Source: Azotobacter salinestris
GTDB lineage: Bacteria; Pseudomonadota; Gammaproteobacteria; Pseudomonadales; Pseudomonadaceae
Assembly (NCBI RefSeq): GCF_009363155.1
Contig: NZ_CP045302.1
Location: 1,797,001-1,861,000, forward strand
DNA length: 64,000 nucleotides
Direction: 5' to 3'
Part shown: positions 56,448 through 64,000 of the stretch, one piece after another
Position numbering within the stretch: the first letter of the stretch is position 1
Layout of the letters: every line of letters starts with the position of its first letter
Made by a program: the position numbers and the translations under genes
The notes under the pieces: generated by a model
Databases searched by the model: none
Told to the model about the DNA's origin: nothing
The model's input: the letters and a program-made list of their open reading frames with translations, nothing else

Positions 56448-57577
56448 GCCGCGGCCTCGCTCTTGGTGGCGCGCACGTCGAAGGCGCCGCCGGTCAGTTC
56501 CTCCTCGACGGTGACTGGCTGCTTGCCCGGCAGCAGCGGGAACACCAGCTCGGCGAAGCGGATCGCCTCCTCCAGGTGCGGATAGCCGGAGAGCACGAAG
56601 CTGTCGACGCCGAGGTCGGCGTACTCCTTGAGGCGCGCGGCGACGGTCTGCGGGTCGCCGACCAGCGCGGTGCCGGCGCCGCCGCGCACCAGACCGACCC
56701 CGGCCCACAGGTTGGGGCTGACTTCCAGCTGGTCGCGGCGGCCGCCGTGCAGCGCGGCCATCCGGCGCTGGCCCTCGGAGTCCATGCTCGCGTAGTTGGC
56801 CTGGGCCTTGGCGATGGTCTCGTCGTCGAGGTGGCTGATCAGCCGCTCGGCGGCGGCCCAGGCTTCCTCGTTGGTCTCGCGTACGATCACGTGCAGGCGC
56901 ACGCCGAAGCGCACGGTGCGGCCGTATTTCTTTGCCCGCTCGCGCACGTCGGCGATCTTCTCGGCCACCGCCGCCGGCGGCTCGCCCCAGGTGAGGTAGG
57001 CGTCGACGTGCTTGGCGGCCAGCTCGTGGGCGGCCGGCGAGGAGCCGCCGAAGTACAGCGGCGGATAGGGCTTCTGCACCGGCGGGAAGAAGTTCTTCGC
57101 GCCCTCGACGGTGATGTGCTTGCCGGCGAAGTCGACGGTCTTGCCCTGCAGCAGGTCGCGCCACACGGTCAGCACCTCGTCGGCCGCCTCGTAGCGCTCG
57201 TCGTGGCCGAGGAACACGCCGTCGGCGGCCAGCTCGGTGGCGTCGCCGCCCGGCACCACGTTGAGCAGCAGGCGGCCCTTGAGCGCCTGGTCGAGGGTGG
57301 CGGCCTGGCGGGCGGTGGCGGTCGGGCCGCTGACCGAGGTGCGCAGCGCCACCAGCAGCTTGATGCGGCTGGTCACCGGCGCCAGGCTGGCGGCGGTGAT
57401 CCAGGGGTCCAGGCAGCTCGATCCGGTGGGGATCAAGAGGCCGTCGTAGCCGAGGCTCTCGGCGGTCACGGCGATCTGCCGCATGTATTCGTTGGTCGCC
57501 GGGCGACCGGCGGAGGACTTGCCGAGATAGCGGGTGTCGCCGGAAGTGGGAAGGAACCAGAAGATGTCCAGACTCAT
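56444..57577 (-). CDS. ssuD: FMNH2-dependent alkanesulfonate monooxygenase (SsuD/MsuD type)
   Basis: 377 residues, the SsuD length. Bacterial luciferase-like TIM barrel: [81 protein letters not shown]. SsuD splits alkanesulfonates to aldehyde and sulfite and needs reduced FMN from a separate reductase; no ssuE, msuE or ssuABC is nearby. A sigma54 promoter lies 55-70 bp upstream. It could be an MsuD (methanesulfonate) variant. Confidence 0.88.
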   Translation of the reverse strand: MSLDIFWFLPTSGDTRYLGKSSAGRPATNEYMRQIAVTAESLGYDGLLIPTGSSCLDPWITAASLAPVTSRIKLLVALRTSVSGPTATARQAATLDQALKGRLLLNVVPGGDATELAADGVFLGHDERYEAADEVLTVWRDLLQGKTVDFAGKHITVEGAKNFFPPVQKPYPPLYFGGSSPAAHELAAKHVDAYLTWGEPPAAVAEKIADVRERAKKYGRTVRFGVRLHVIVRETNEEAWAAAERLISHLDDETIAKAQANYASMDSEGQRRMAALHGGRRDQLEVSPNLWAGVGLVRGGAGTALVGDPQTVAARLKEYADLGVDSFVLSGYPHLEEAIRFAELVFPLLPGKQPVTVEEELTGGAFDVRATKSEAAA

Positions 57578-57631
57578 GGGTGCGTGCCTCAGGATGGATG
57601 CGGTGCGGCGATGCGCGGTTTCCCTATAGGG

Positions 57632-57647
57632 GCAAGCGCCATGCCAG
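57632..57647 (-). promoter_or_regulatory. Sigma54 promoter of the ssuD operon
   Basis: On the minus strand CTGGCAT-GGCGC-TTGC: the -24 GG and -12 GC dinucleotides are separated by exactly 10 bp. It lies about 55 bp before the ssuD start. Confidence 0.8.
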
Positions 57648-58114
57648 CACGGCCGAGGCAGCCTTTAGCCTTAGGTTATTGCCGCGAAAAACCAGGAAAC
57701 GGCAGCCAACACACAAAATTCAGCGAGCATCGACAAGCGGGCCGCGGACAAGGCCGGCGATCTCCCCATCCTTTATCCATACCAGCCGACACCGGGCAAC
57801 TGTTGGCGAATCACCACTTTGCGGGGCAAGTGTTGCCGGCGGAACAGTTGCTCCACCAACAGCGCCCCATCCTGGTGGCGATCGCGGTAAAACCCTTAAG
57901 CAAATAACAAAAAGATATTTAATTTAAAATTTTTATATCGCCTAGATTATTTGCAGCGGTCTGCCGCCCCCTGCCGACAACGGGCCGACTGCTGCCGCCG
58001 CAACAGCAGGCCCGGTGTTGCTCCGGCAGCAGCGATTCAACAGTGCAGCACCGCAGGCAACAAGGACAGCCGGGCGCCTCTCGCCCAAGCCCCCGATTTC
58101 AAAGGGCTCGCTCC

Positions 58115-58131
58115 CTGGCACAGGGATTGCC
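58115..58131 (+). promoter_or_regulatory. Sigma54 promoter of the flavoenzyme-sfnR operon
   Basis: CTGGCAC-AGGGA-TTGCC: near-consensus -24/-12 element with 10 bp between GG and GC, 42 bp before the GTG start. Confidence 0.85.
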
Positions 58132-58172
58132 CCTGCCAGCGCCAGTCGAACCACAGCCCGAGGAAACAACCT

Positions 58173-59360
58173 GTGACTGTCATCCAGCAACCCAAGGTAC
58201 TGCCGCCCCTGGAGACCGCCCGCCAGCTGGCCGCCGAATTCGCCGAAACCGCCGCCGAGCGCGACCAGCACGGCGGCACGCCGAAGGCCCAGCGCGACGC
58301 CCTGCGCCGGAGCGGCCTGCTGGCCCTGAGCATCCCCCGGGAATACGGCGGCCTGGGCGCCAGCTGGTGCGAAACCCTGGAGATCGTCCGCGAGTTCGCC
58401 CGGGTCGACAGCTCGATCGCCCACGTCTACGGCTTCCAGCACCTGATGCTGGCCACCGTGCGCCTGTTCTCCCGCCCGGACCAGTGGCAACCCTGGTTCG
58501 AGCAGACCGCGCGCAACCAGTGGTTCTGGGGCAACGCCCTGAACCCGCTGGACACCCGCACCGTCGCCCGCAAGTTCGACGGCTGGCGCGAATTCTCCGG
58601 GCGCAAGAGCTTCTGCTCCGGCTCGGCCGATTCGGAAATGCTGATCGCCTCGGCGCTCGACGAGAGCAACGGCGGCAAGCTGCTGATCGCCGCGCTGCCC
58701 AGCGGGCGCAGCGGCATCACCCTGCACGGCGACTGGGACAACATGGGCCAGCGCCAGACCGACAGCGGCAGCGTCACCTTCGAGCGGGTGCGCGTCGAGG
58801 AGAACGAGCTGCTGCTGGAGCCCGGCCCGCTGAGCACGCCCTTCGCCTGCCTGCGCCCGCTGATCGCCCAGCTGACCTTCGCCAACCTGTTCCTCGGCAT
58901 CGCCGAGGGCGCCTTCGCCGAGGCCCGCCACTACACGCTCAAGGAAACCCGCCCGTGGTTCAAGTCCGCTGCCACCCACATCGGCGAGGACCCCTACGTG
59001 TTGCGCCACTTCGGCGAGTTCTGGGTCGGCCTGGAGAGCGTGCGCCTGCTCGTCGAGCGGGCCAATGCGCTGCTCGACGACGCCTGGCGCAAGGAGGACG
59101 GCCTCGGCGCCGAGGAGCGCGGCCGGCTCGCCGTGGCCATCGCCACCGCCAAGGTCGCCGCCAGCCGCGTCGGCCTCGAGCTGACCGGCCGGCTGTTCGA
59201 GGTCACCGGCGCCCGCGCCACCCATGCCGCCCTGCGCCTGGACCGCTACTGGCGCAACCTGCGCACCCAGACCCTGCACGACCCGGTGGACTACAAGCTC
59301 CACGAACTGGGCGACTGGGCGCTGAACGGGGCGCTGCCGACTCCCACCTTCTACTCATAG
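58173..59360 (+). CDS. SfnA/DszC-like flavin-dependent oxidoreductase (acyl-CoA dehydrogenase fold)
   Basis: 395 residues from GTG 58173, with GAGG about 8 nt upstream. The fold is that of acyl-CoA dehydrogenases: helical N-terminal domain (LRRSGLLALSIPREYGGLGASWCE), beta domain (about 130-235), and C-terminal helices. The catalytic Glu of true dehydrogenases is not obvious, and the context and SGRKSFCSGSADSEML segment point to the two-component monooxygenases of the SfnA/SfnB and DszC group acting in sulfone or thioether sulfur assimilation. It is followed 9 bp later by the sigma54 activator. Confidence 0.78.
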   Translation: MTVIQQPKVLPPLETARQLAAEFAETAAERDQHGGTPKAQRDALRRSGLLALSIPREYGGLGASWCETLEIVREFARVDSSIAHVYGFQHLMLATVRLFSRPDQWQPWFEQTARNQWFWGNALNPLDTRTVARKFDGWREFSGRKSFCSGSADSEMLIASALDESNGGKLLIAALPSGRSGITLHGDWDNMGQRQTDSGSVTFERVRVEENELLLEPGPLSTPFACLRPLIAQLTFANLFLGIAEGAFAEARHYTLKETRPWFKSAATHIGEDPYVLRHFGEFWVGLESVRLLVERANALLDDAWRKEDGLGAEERGRLAVAIATAKVAASRVGLELTGRLFEVTGARATHAALRLDRYWRNLRTQTLHDPVDYKLHELGDWALNGALPTPTFYS

Positions 59361-59369
59361 CGATCGCCC

Positions 59370-60473
<1,104 letters not shown>

Positions 60474-60614
60474 GCCATCGGGCAGGAGCGTTGTCAGATG
60501 CACGCCATCGGCGCAGGCCATGATGCGCCATGCCATACGTCGCGCCGTCATCTCTGTGACTCATGTCCCGCGGCGATCTTCCGAGCGCAAACACCCCCGG
60601 CGAAGAGCAACCCG

Positions 60615-61976
60615 ATGCCTGAAACCCACACCCTGACCCAGCAGCAGTCCCAGCCGGAGCGCGCCTCCGCCAGCCTGAGCCAGGCCCTGCGCTTCTGGCT
60701 GAAGCTCGGCTTCATCAGCTTCGGCGGCCCGGCCGGGCAGATCGCCATCCTCCACCAGGAGCTGGTCGAGCGGCGCCGCTGGATCTCCGAACGGCGCTTC
60801 CTGCACGCCCTGAACTTCTGCATGCTGCTGCCCGGCCCCGAGGCGCAGCAGCTCGCCACCTACCTCGGCTGGCTGCTGCACGGCACCCGCGGCGGGCTGA
60901 TCGCCGGGGCGCTGTTCGTGCTGCCCTCGCTGTTCGTCCTGATCGCCCTGTCCTGGATCTACCTCGCCTTCGGCGACGTGCCGCTGGTCGCCGGGCTGTT
61001 CTACGGCATCAAGCCGGCGGTGACCGCCATCGTCGTCCACGCCGCCCACCGCATCGGCGCACGCACCCTGCGCAACGCCTGGCTGTGGGCGATCGCCGCG
61101 GCGGCCTTCGTGGCGATCTTCGCCCTGGGCGTGCCCTTCCCGCTGATCGTGCTGGGCGCCGCGCTGTTCGGTTACCTGGGCGGACGCCTGGCGCCGGAGA
61201 AATTCAGCACCGGCGGCCATGCGGCGGCGCAACAGAGCTACGGCCCGGCGCTGATCGACGACGACACCCCGACGCCCGCCCATGCGCGCTTCAGCCGTGC
61301 GCGGCTGGCGCGGCTGCTGCTGGCCGGCGCCCTGCTCTGGCTGCTGCCGATGGGCCTTCTGACCCTGCTGTTCGGCTGGCATGGCACCCTGACGCAGATG
61401 GGCTGGTTCTTCACCAAGGCCGCGCTGCTCACCTTCGGCGGCGCCTATGCGGTGCTGCCCTACGTCTACCAGGGCGCGGTCGGCCACTACGGCTGGCTGA
61501 CCCCGACGCAGATGATCGACGGCCTGGCCCTCGGCGAGACCACCCCGGGGCCGCTGATCATGGTGGTGGCCTTCGTCGGCTTCGTCGGCGGCTACGTCCA
61601 GCAACTGTTCGGCGCCGAGCAGGCCTTCCTCGCCGGCGCGCTGGCCGCCTGCCTGGTCACCTGGTTCACCTTCCTGCCGTCGTTCCTCTTCGTCCTCGCC
61701 GGCGGCCCGCTGGTGGAGTCCACCCACGGCGAGCTGAAGTTCACCGCCCCGCTGACCGGCGTCACCGCCGCCGTGGTGGGGGTGATCCTCAACCTGGCGC
61801 TGTTCTTCGGCTACCACGTGCTCTGGCCCGAAGGCTTCGCCGGCCGCTTCGACTGGCCCTCGGCGCTGATCGCCCTGGCCGCGGCCATCGCGCTGTTCCG
61901 CTTCAGGCGCGGGGTGATCGAAGTGCTGGTGGGCTGTGCGCTGGCGGGATTGCTGGTGCACTTGGGGCTGCGCTGA
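60615..61976 (+). CDS. chrA: Chromate efflux transporter ChrA
   Basis: 453 residues, a long-chain CHR protein with two homologous halves. The first half has FISFGGPAGQIAILHQELVERRRWISE and NFCMLLPGPEAQQLATYLGW; the second has TKAALLTFGGAYAVLPYV and LALGETTPGPLIMVVAFVGFVGG. About 10-12 membrane helices. ChrA exports chromate by proton exchange. Beside sulfur genes it may also relate to sulfate limitation, because chromate enters as a sulfate analogue. No chrB regulator is nearby. The start at 60615 gives the usual N-terminus. Confidence 0.93.
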   Translation: MPETHTLTQQQSQPERASASLSQALRFWLKLGFISFGGPAGQIAILHQELVERRRWISERRFLHALNFCMLLPGPEAQQLATYLGWLLHGTRGGLIAGALFVLPSLFVLIALSWIYLAFGDVPLVAGLFYGIKPAVTAIVVHAAHRIGARTLRNAWLWAIAAAAFVAIFALGVPFPLIVLGAALFGYLGGRLAPEKFSTGGHAAAQQSYGPALIDDDTPTPAHARFSRARLARLLLAGALLWLLPMGLLTLLFGWHGTLTQMGWFFTKAALLTFGGAYAVLPYVYQGAVGHYGWLTPTQMIDGLALGETTPGPLIMVVAFVGFVGGYVQQLFGAEQAFLAGALAACLVTWFTFLPSFLFVLAGGPLVESTHGELKFTAPLTGVTAAVVGVILNLALFFGYHVLWPEGFAGRFDWPSALIALAAAIALFRFRRGVIEVLVGCALAGLLVHLGLR

Positions 61977-62073
61977 GAGACGAAGAACCTGTGTGAAAGT
62001 GGTGGCAGGCGTCGGTCCGATGGGGACGGTGGAAAAGTCGATCGTATCTGTGCTCCTGCGTAGGTACGCCGCC

Positions 62074-62139
62074 GGGGACGCTCCCGCGTCCCCTGGACAC
62101 AGAGCGTCGATCAGTCAGGGCTCCACGCAGAAACGTGGA
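62074..62139. repeat. Two intergenic hairpins downstream of chrA
   Basis: GGGGACGC-TCCC-GCGTCCCC (62074-62093) and CTCCACGCAGAAACGTGGAAG (near 62120-62140). These words (GGGGACGC..., CCACGC..GCGTGG) are typical of dispersed hairpin families in Pseudomonas/Azotobacter intergenic DNA; the first could end chrA transcription though it lacks a T-run. Confidence 0.5.
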
Positions 62140-62273
62140 AGCCGTCAGAATCAAGATGTATCTGGCATTTCGCTGGGAGTTGAAAAACGTCAGTGAAATG
62201 CGTGACAGAAAACGGCCAGTTCCGGTGATTCGCCGGTCGCCGAAACCAACTTAGGAACGGCGGCTATACCCGG

Positions 62274-62434
62274 ATTCTGTTGAAAAACTCGATTTCCTCG
62301 CTCAACCAAGCTGAAAGGAGAGAGTCGGCTTTTCATAAACGGCTGAATAAACAGCGAGTTACCATCAGGGGATAGCTCAATCCTTCTCTCTGAAACTCCT
62401 TGAAAATCGGTTTCTGGGAGTTTTTCAGCAGAAT
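62274..62434. mobile_element. Candidate 161-bp MITE or IS remnant
   Basis: ATTCTGTTGAAAAACTC (62274-62290) and GAGTTTTTCAGCAGAAT (62418-62434) are 17-bp inverted repeats with one mismatch. CGG lies directly outside both ends (62271-62273 and 62435-62437), a possible 3-bp target duplication. CTGTTGAAAAA-type ends occur on several insertion sequences. No transposase frame fits inside. An inner hairpin (AAACTCC/GGAGTTT, 62393-62423) lies at the right end. Confidence 0.5.
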
Positions 62435-62523
62435 CGGCCAGAAGCTGACTTTCGTGACTGCCTACTATCTGGCCAGCATCTGACGCTTGCCAGTTTCGGT
62501 TTTCAAGCCGTGGTGGATGGTCA

Positions 62524-63174
62524 TCAGTGCCCTGTGGAGCGATGCTCCTGGAGAGTCATCATATCCAGACGCAAGTTGTCCCAAATGCTCATTGCCAGTG
62601 TCACGGCTGCGTCGAGCATCGCATGCGGTACGCCGTCCCGAGCCAGTGGGGACAGTCCCAATAGAAAGCTGTCGAACACAGCAGCAAGCGCCTCTGGAAC
62701 AACGGTTGATGGCAGCTCCCCTGAGGCGACGGCCCGTTCGATACAGGCCACCATTCCCGCACGGTTCAAGGCTCTTGCTTTGGCGAGGGGCTGGGAGATG
62801 ATTTTGCTTTCCTCCGAGCAGGCGCTCATCAGTCCCAGCGCCACGAGACAGCCTCTGGGATGACCTGGTTCGCACTGCATTCTTGCTGACCGACGAATCG
62901 CGAGCTCAATAGCCTGCCTGGGGGGCAAGGACTCATCGAAAAGGCTTTCTGTCACTCTGCCGTGAGTTGCCAGATAACGATCCATCACCTCAGTGAACAG
63001 CGCTTGTTTTGAGCCGAACGCAGCGTAAAAGCTCGGCGCGCTGATTCCTCCACCGATACTAGCCTTGAGTTGGGTAAGCGATGTAGCGTCGTAACCGTGC
63101 TCCCAAAACAAGTGCATTGCTTGAGTAATTGCCGCGTCACGGTCAAAGGTGCGCGGACGGCCCATCTGTGCCAA
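62524..63174 (-). CDS. TetR/AcrR-family repressor
   Basis: 216 residues from a TTG at 63174, chosen because AGGAGG lies 6 nt upstream; an ATG three codons later (MGRPRTFDRDAAI) is the alternative. The N-terminal helix-turn-helix (about 15-60: DRDAAITQAMHLFWEHGYDATSLTQLKASIG) and helical ligand domain (TetR_C-like) are clear. Cys-containing PGHPRGCLV is typical of the subgroup with C-terminal domain PF16925. It is divergent from an MFS gene whose promoter has a palindrome, so it is its likely repressor. Codon use is less G+C-biased than the chromosome core. Confidence 0.9.
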   Translation of the reverse strand: MAQMGRPRTFDRDAAITQAMHLFWEHGYDATSLTQLKASIGGGISAPSFYAAFGSKQALFTEVMDRYLATHGRVTESLFDESLPPRQAIELAIRRSARMQCEPGHPRGCLVALGLMSACSEESKIISQPLAKARALNRAGMVACIERAVASGELPSTVVPEALAAVFDSFLLGLSPLARDGVPHAMLDAAVTLAMSIWDNLRLDMMTLQEHRSTGH

Positions 63175-63222
63175 TGCATGCCTCCTCTTGAACGAAATAC
63201 ATACTAGTCGATACATAAGTCA

Positions 63223-63252
63223 TTGACTACCGCTGCCACAACAATTTACATT
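63223..63252 (+). promoter_or_regulatory. Promoter of the MFS gene
   Basis: TTGACT, 18-bp spacer, TACATT, followed directly by the palindromic operator. A near-consensus sigma70 promoter. Confidence 0.55.
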
Positions 63253-63268
63253 TATACCGATCGGTATA
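63253..63268. promoter_or_regulatory. Palindromic operator for the TetR-family repressor
   Basis: TATACCGATCGGTATA is a perfect 16-bp palindrome (with the TACCGATCGGTA-type core common for TetR-family sites), 14 bp before the MFS start and right after the promoter. Confidence 0.85.
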
Positions 63269-63282
63269 TATTAGGTGTTGTA

Positions 63283-64000
63283 ATGACTACGAATGAACCA
63301 CTGGATGGTAAACTCCCTGTCGGAGCGCTGTTGGCTTTGGCCATGACCGGGTTTATCTGCATCGTGACGGAAACATTACCTGCAGGCCTGCAGCCGGAAA
63401 TTGGTACAGGATTGGGGGTCTCAGCTTCCTTGGCAGGTCAGATGGTAACCGTGTATGCGCTGGGATCCCTGTTGGCGGCGATACCGCTGACAATTGCTAC
63501 TCAAAACTGGCGGCGCAGAACGGTGCTGATGCTGACCATCATCGGATTTCTGGTTTTCAACTCCATCACTGCGATATCCACGAACTACTGGGTGACCCTT
63601 GTCGCACGCTTCTTTGCCGGTGTTTCTGCCGGTCTGGCATGGAGCCTGATTGCAGGCTACGCACGGCGCATGGTTGTGCCCAAATTGCAGGGACGTGCGT
63701 TAGCCATTGCGATGGTAGGAACTCCTATCGCCTTGTCGCTAGGCGTACCTCTAGGAACTTGGCTAGGCGGGGTTATGGGGTGGCGGATGGCGTTTGCGTT
63801 GATGTCCGCTTTGACGCTTGTGTTGATCGCATGGGTCTTAATCAAGGTTCCGGACTATCCAGGACAATCGTCATCGCAACGGATGGCCCTGCGTCAGGTT
63901 TTCATCTCGCCGGGTGTTCGTCCCGTGCTGGGCGTGGTGATGACTTGGATGTTGGCTCACAACATTCTTTACACCTACATAGCGCCTTTCGTTTCTCAGG
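63283..64000 (+). CDS. MFS (DHA1-type) efflux transporter, 3' end beyond the window
   Basis: The frame opens at ATG 63283 (MTTNEPLDGKLPVGALLALA) and is still open at the right edge after 239 residues. Seven or so hydrophobic segments are visible, with the DHA1 motif A-like loop NWRRRTVLML after helix 2 and motif C-like TPIALSLGVPLGTWLGG in helix 5. Drug or sugar efflux (AraJ/YdhP-like) is the family role. It has less G+C-biased codons (e.g. ACT, GGA, TTA, CTA) than the chromosome core, suggesting acquisition. Regulated by the divergent TetR protein. Confidence 0.88.
   Translation, partial: MTTNEPLDGKLPVGALLALAMTGFICIVTETLPAGLQPEIGTGLGVSASLAGQMVTVYALGSLLAAIPLTIATQNWRRRTVLMLTIIGFLVFNSITAISTNYWVTLVARFFAGVSAGLAWSLIAGYARRMVVPKLQGRALAIAMVGTPIALSLGVPLGTWLGGVMGWRMAFALMSALTLVLIAWVLIKVPDYPGQSSSQRMALRQVFISPGVRPVLGVVMTWMLAHNILYTYIAPFVSQ

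Larger units (their letters stand above)
57578..58172. promoter_or_regulatory. Divergent control region of the organosulfur operons
   Basis: 595 bp with no gene. It holds a sigma54 promoter at each end and, between them, an A+T-rich tract (about 57897-57955) and several GCAAC..TTG dyads: GGCAACTGTTGGC (57795-57807), GGCAAGTGTTGCC (57825-57837), GAACAGTTGCTCC (from 57842), and GCAACA...TGTTGC (58000-58021, 10-bp spacer). They have the distance and arrangement of enhancer sites for a sigma54 activator such as the SfnR-like protein encoded here. Confidence 0.6.
61977..62523. other. Repeat-rich gap between chrA and the TetR gene
   Basis: No gene is supported in 547 bp. G+C falls from left to right. 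It holds two GC hairpins and a candidate MITE (listed separately). It marks the change from native high-G+C DNA to the lower-G+C TetR/MFS pair. Confidence 0.7.

Overview
High-G+C chromosomal DNA from a gammaproteobacterium of the Pseudomonadaceae. The gene order pnp-rpsO-truB-rbfA-infB-nusA-rimP-tRNA-fMet-tRNA-Leu-secG-glmM-folP-ftsH-rlmE/yhbY-greA-carBA-dapB-dnaJ-dnaK-grpE/recN-fur/bamE-rnfH-ratA/smpB is the classic Pseudomonas arrangement, as are parC-lipoprotein gene-phytase-like gene-parE-yqiA-cpdA further on. The genus cannot be fixed from the window; Pseudomonas or Azotobacter both fit.

Layout. 1-1.9 kb: envelope genes (DUF748, DUF2845). 1.9-31.3 kb: mostly leftward housekeeping block for RNA decay, ribosome maturation, translation initiation, transcription elongation, two tRNAs, secretion, peptidoglycan precursor, folate, protease, carbamoyl phosphate, lysine and chaperone genes. 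recN, bamE, yhbY and smpB run rightward. A 3' remnant of tpiA lies between secG and glmM. 31.3-42.5 kb: lactate utilisation (lldR, a perfect palindromic operator, lldP, lutABC, FAD/Fe-S D-lactate dehydrogenase) with a convergent hybrid sensor kinase that has no response regulator beside it. 42.6-44.4 kb: tmRNA gene with an unusually long tag, then a poorly conserved stretch with two small unknown genes. 44.4-53 kb: pirin, a PqiC-like lipoprotein, topoisomerase IV (parC, parE), a phytase-like exported protein, YqiA and CpdA. Conserved order stops upstream of cpdA.

53-64 kb is accessory: a BON-domain periplasmic protein, a REPIN, then an organosulfur island. In it a leftward operon (SsuD-type sulfonate monooxygenase, metal-dependent amidohydrolase, gamma-type PLP trans-sulfuration enzyme) diverges from a rightward operon (SfnA/DszC-like flavoenzyme, SfnR-type sigma54 activator). 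Each operon has a recognisable -24/-12 promoter, and dyad repeats between them look like enhancer sites. chrA follows. After repeat-rich DNA with a candidate MITE, the window ends in lower-G+C DNA carrying a TetR regulator and a truncated MFS transporter whose promoter contains a perfect palindrome.

Regulation visible in the sequence: sigma32 promoter for grpE-dnaK-dnaJ, LexA box for recN, terminator pair between tRNA-fMet and rimP, a leader ORF overlapping an intrinsic terminator upstream of carA, an LldR-type operator, sigma54 promoters for sulfur genes, and a palindromic TetR-type operator. A 53-bp perfect palindrome flanked by 4-bp direct repeats sits directly against the parC translation start.
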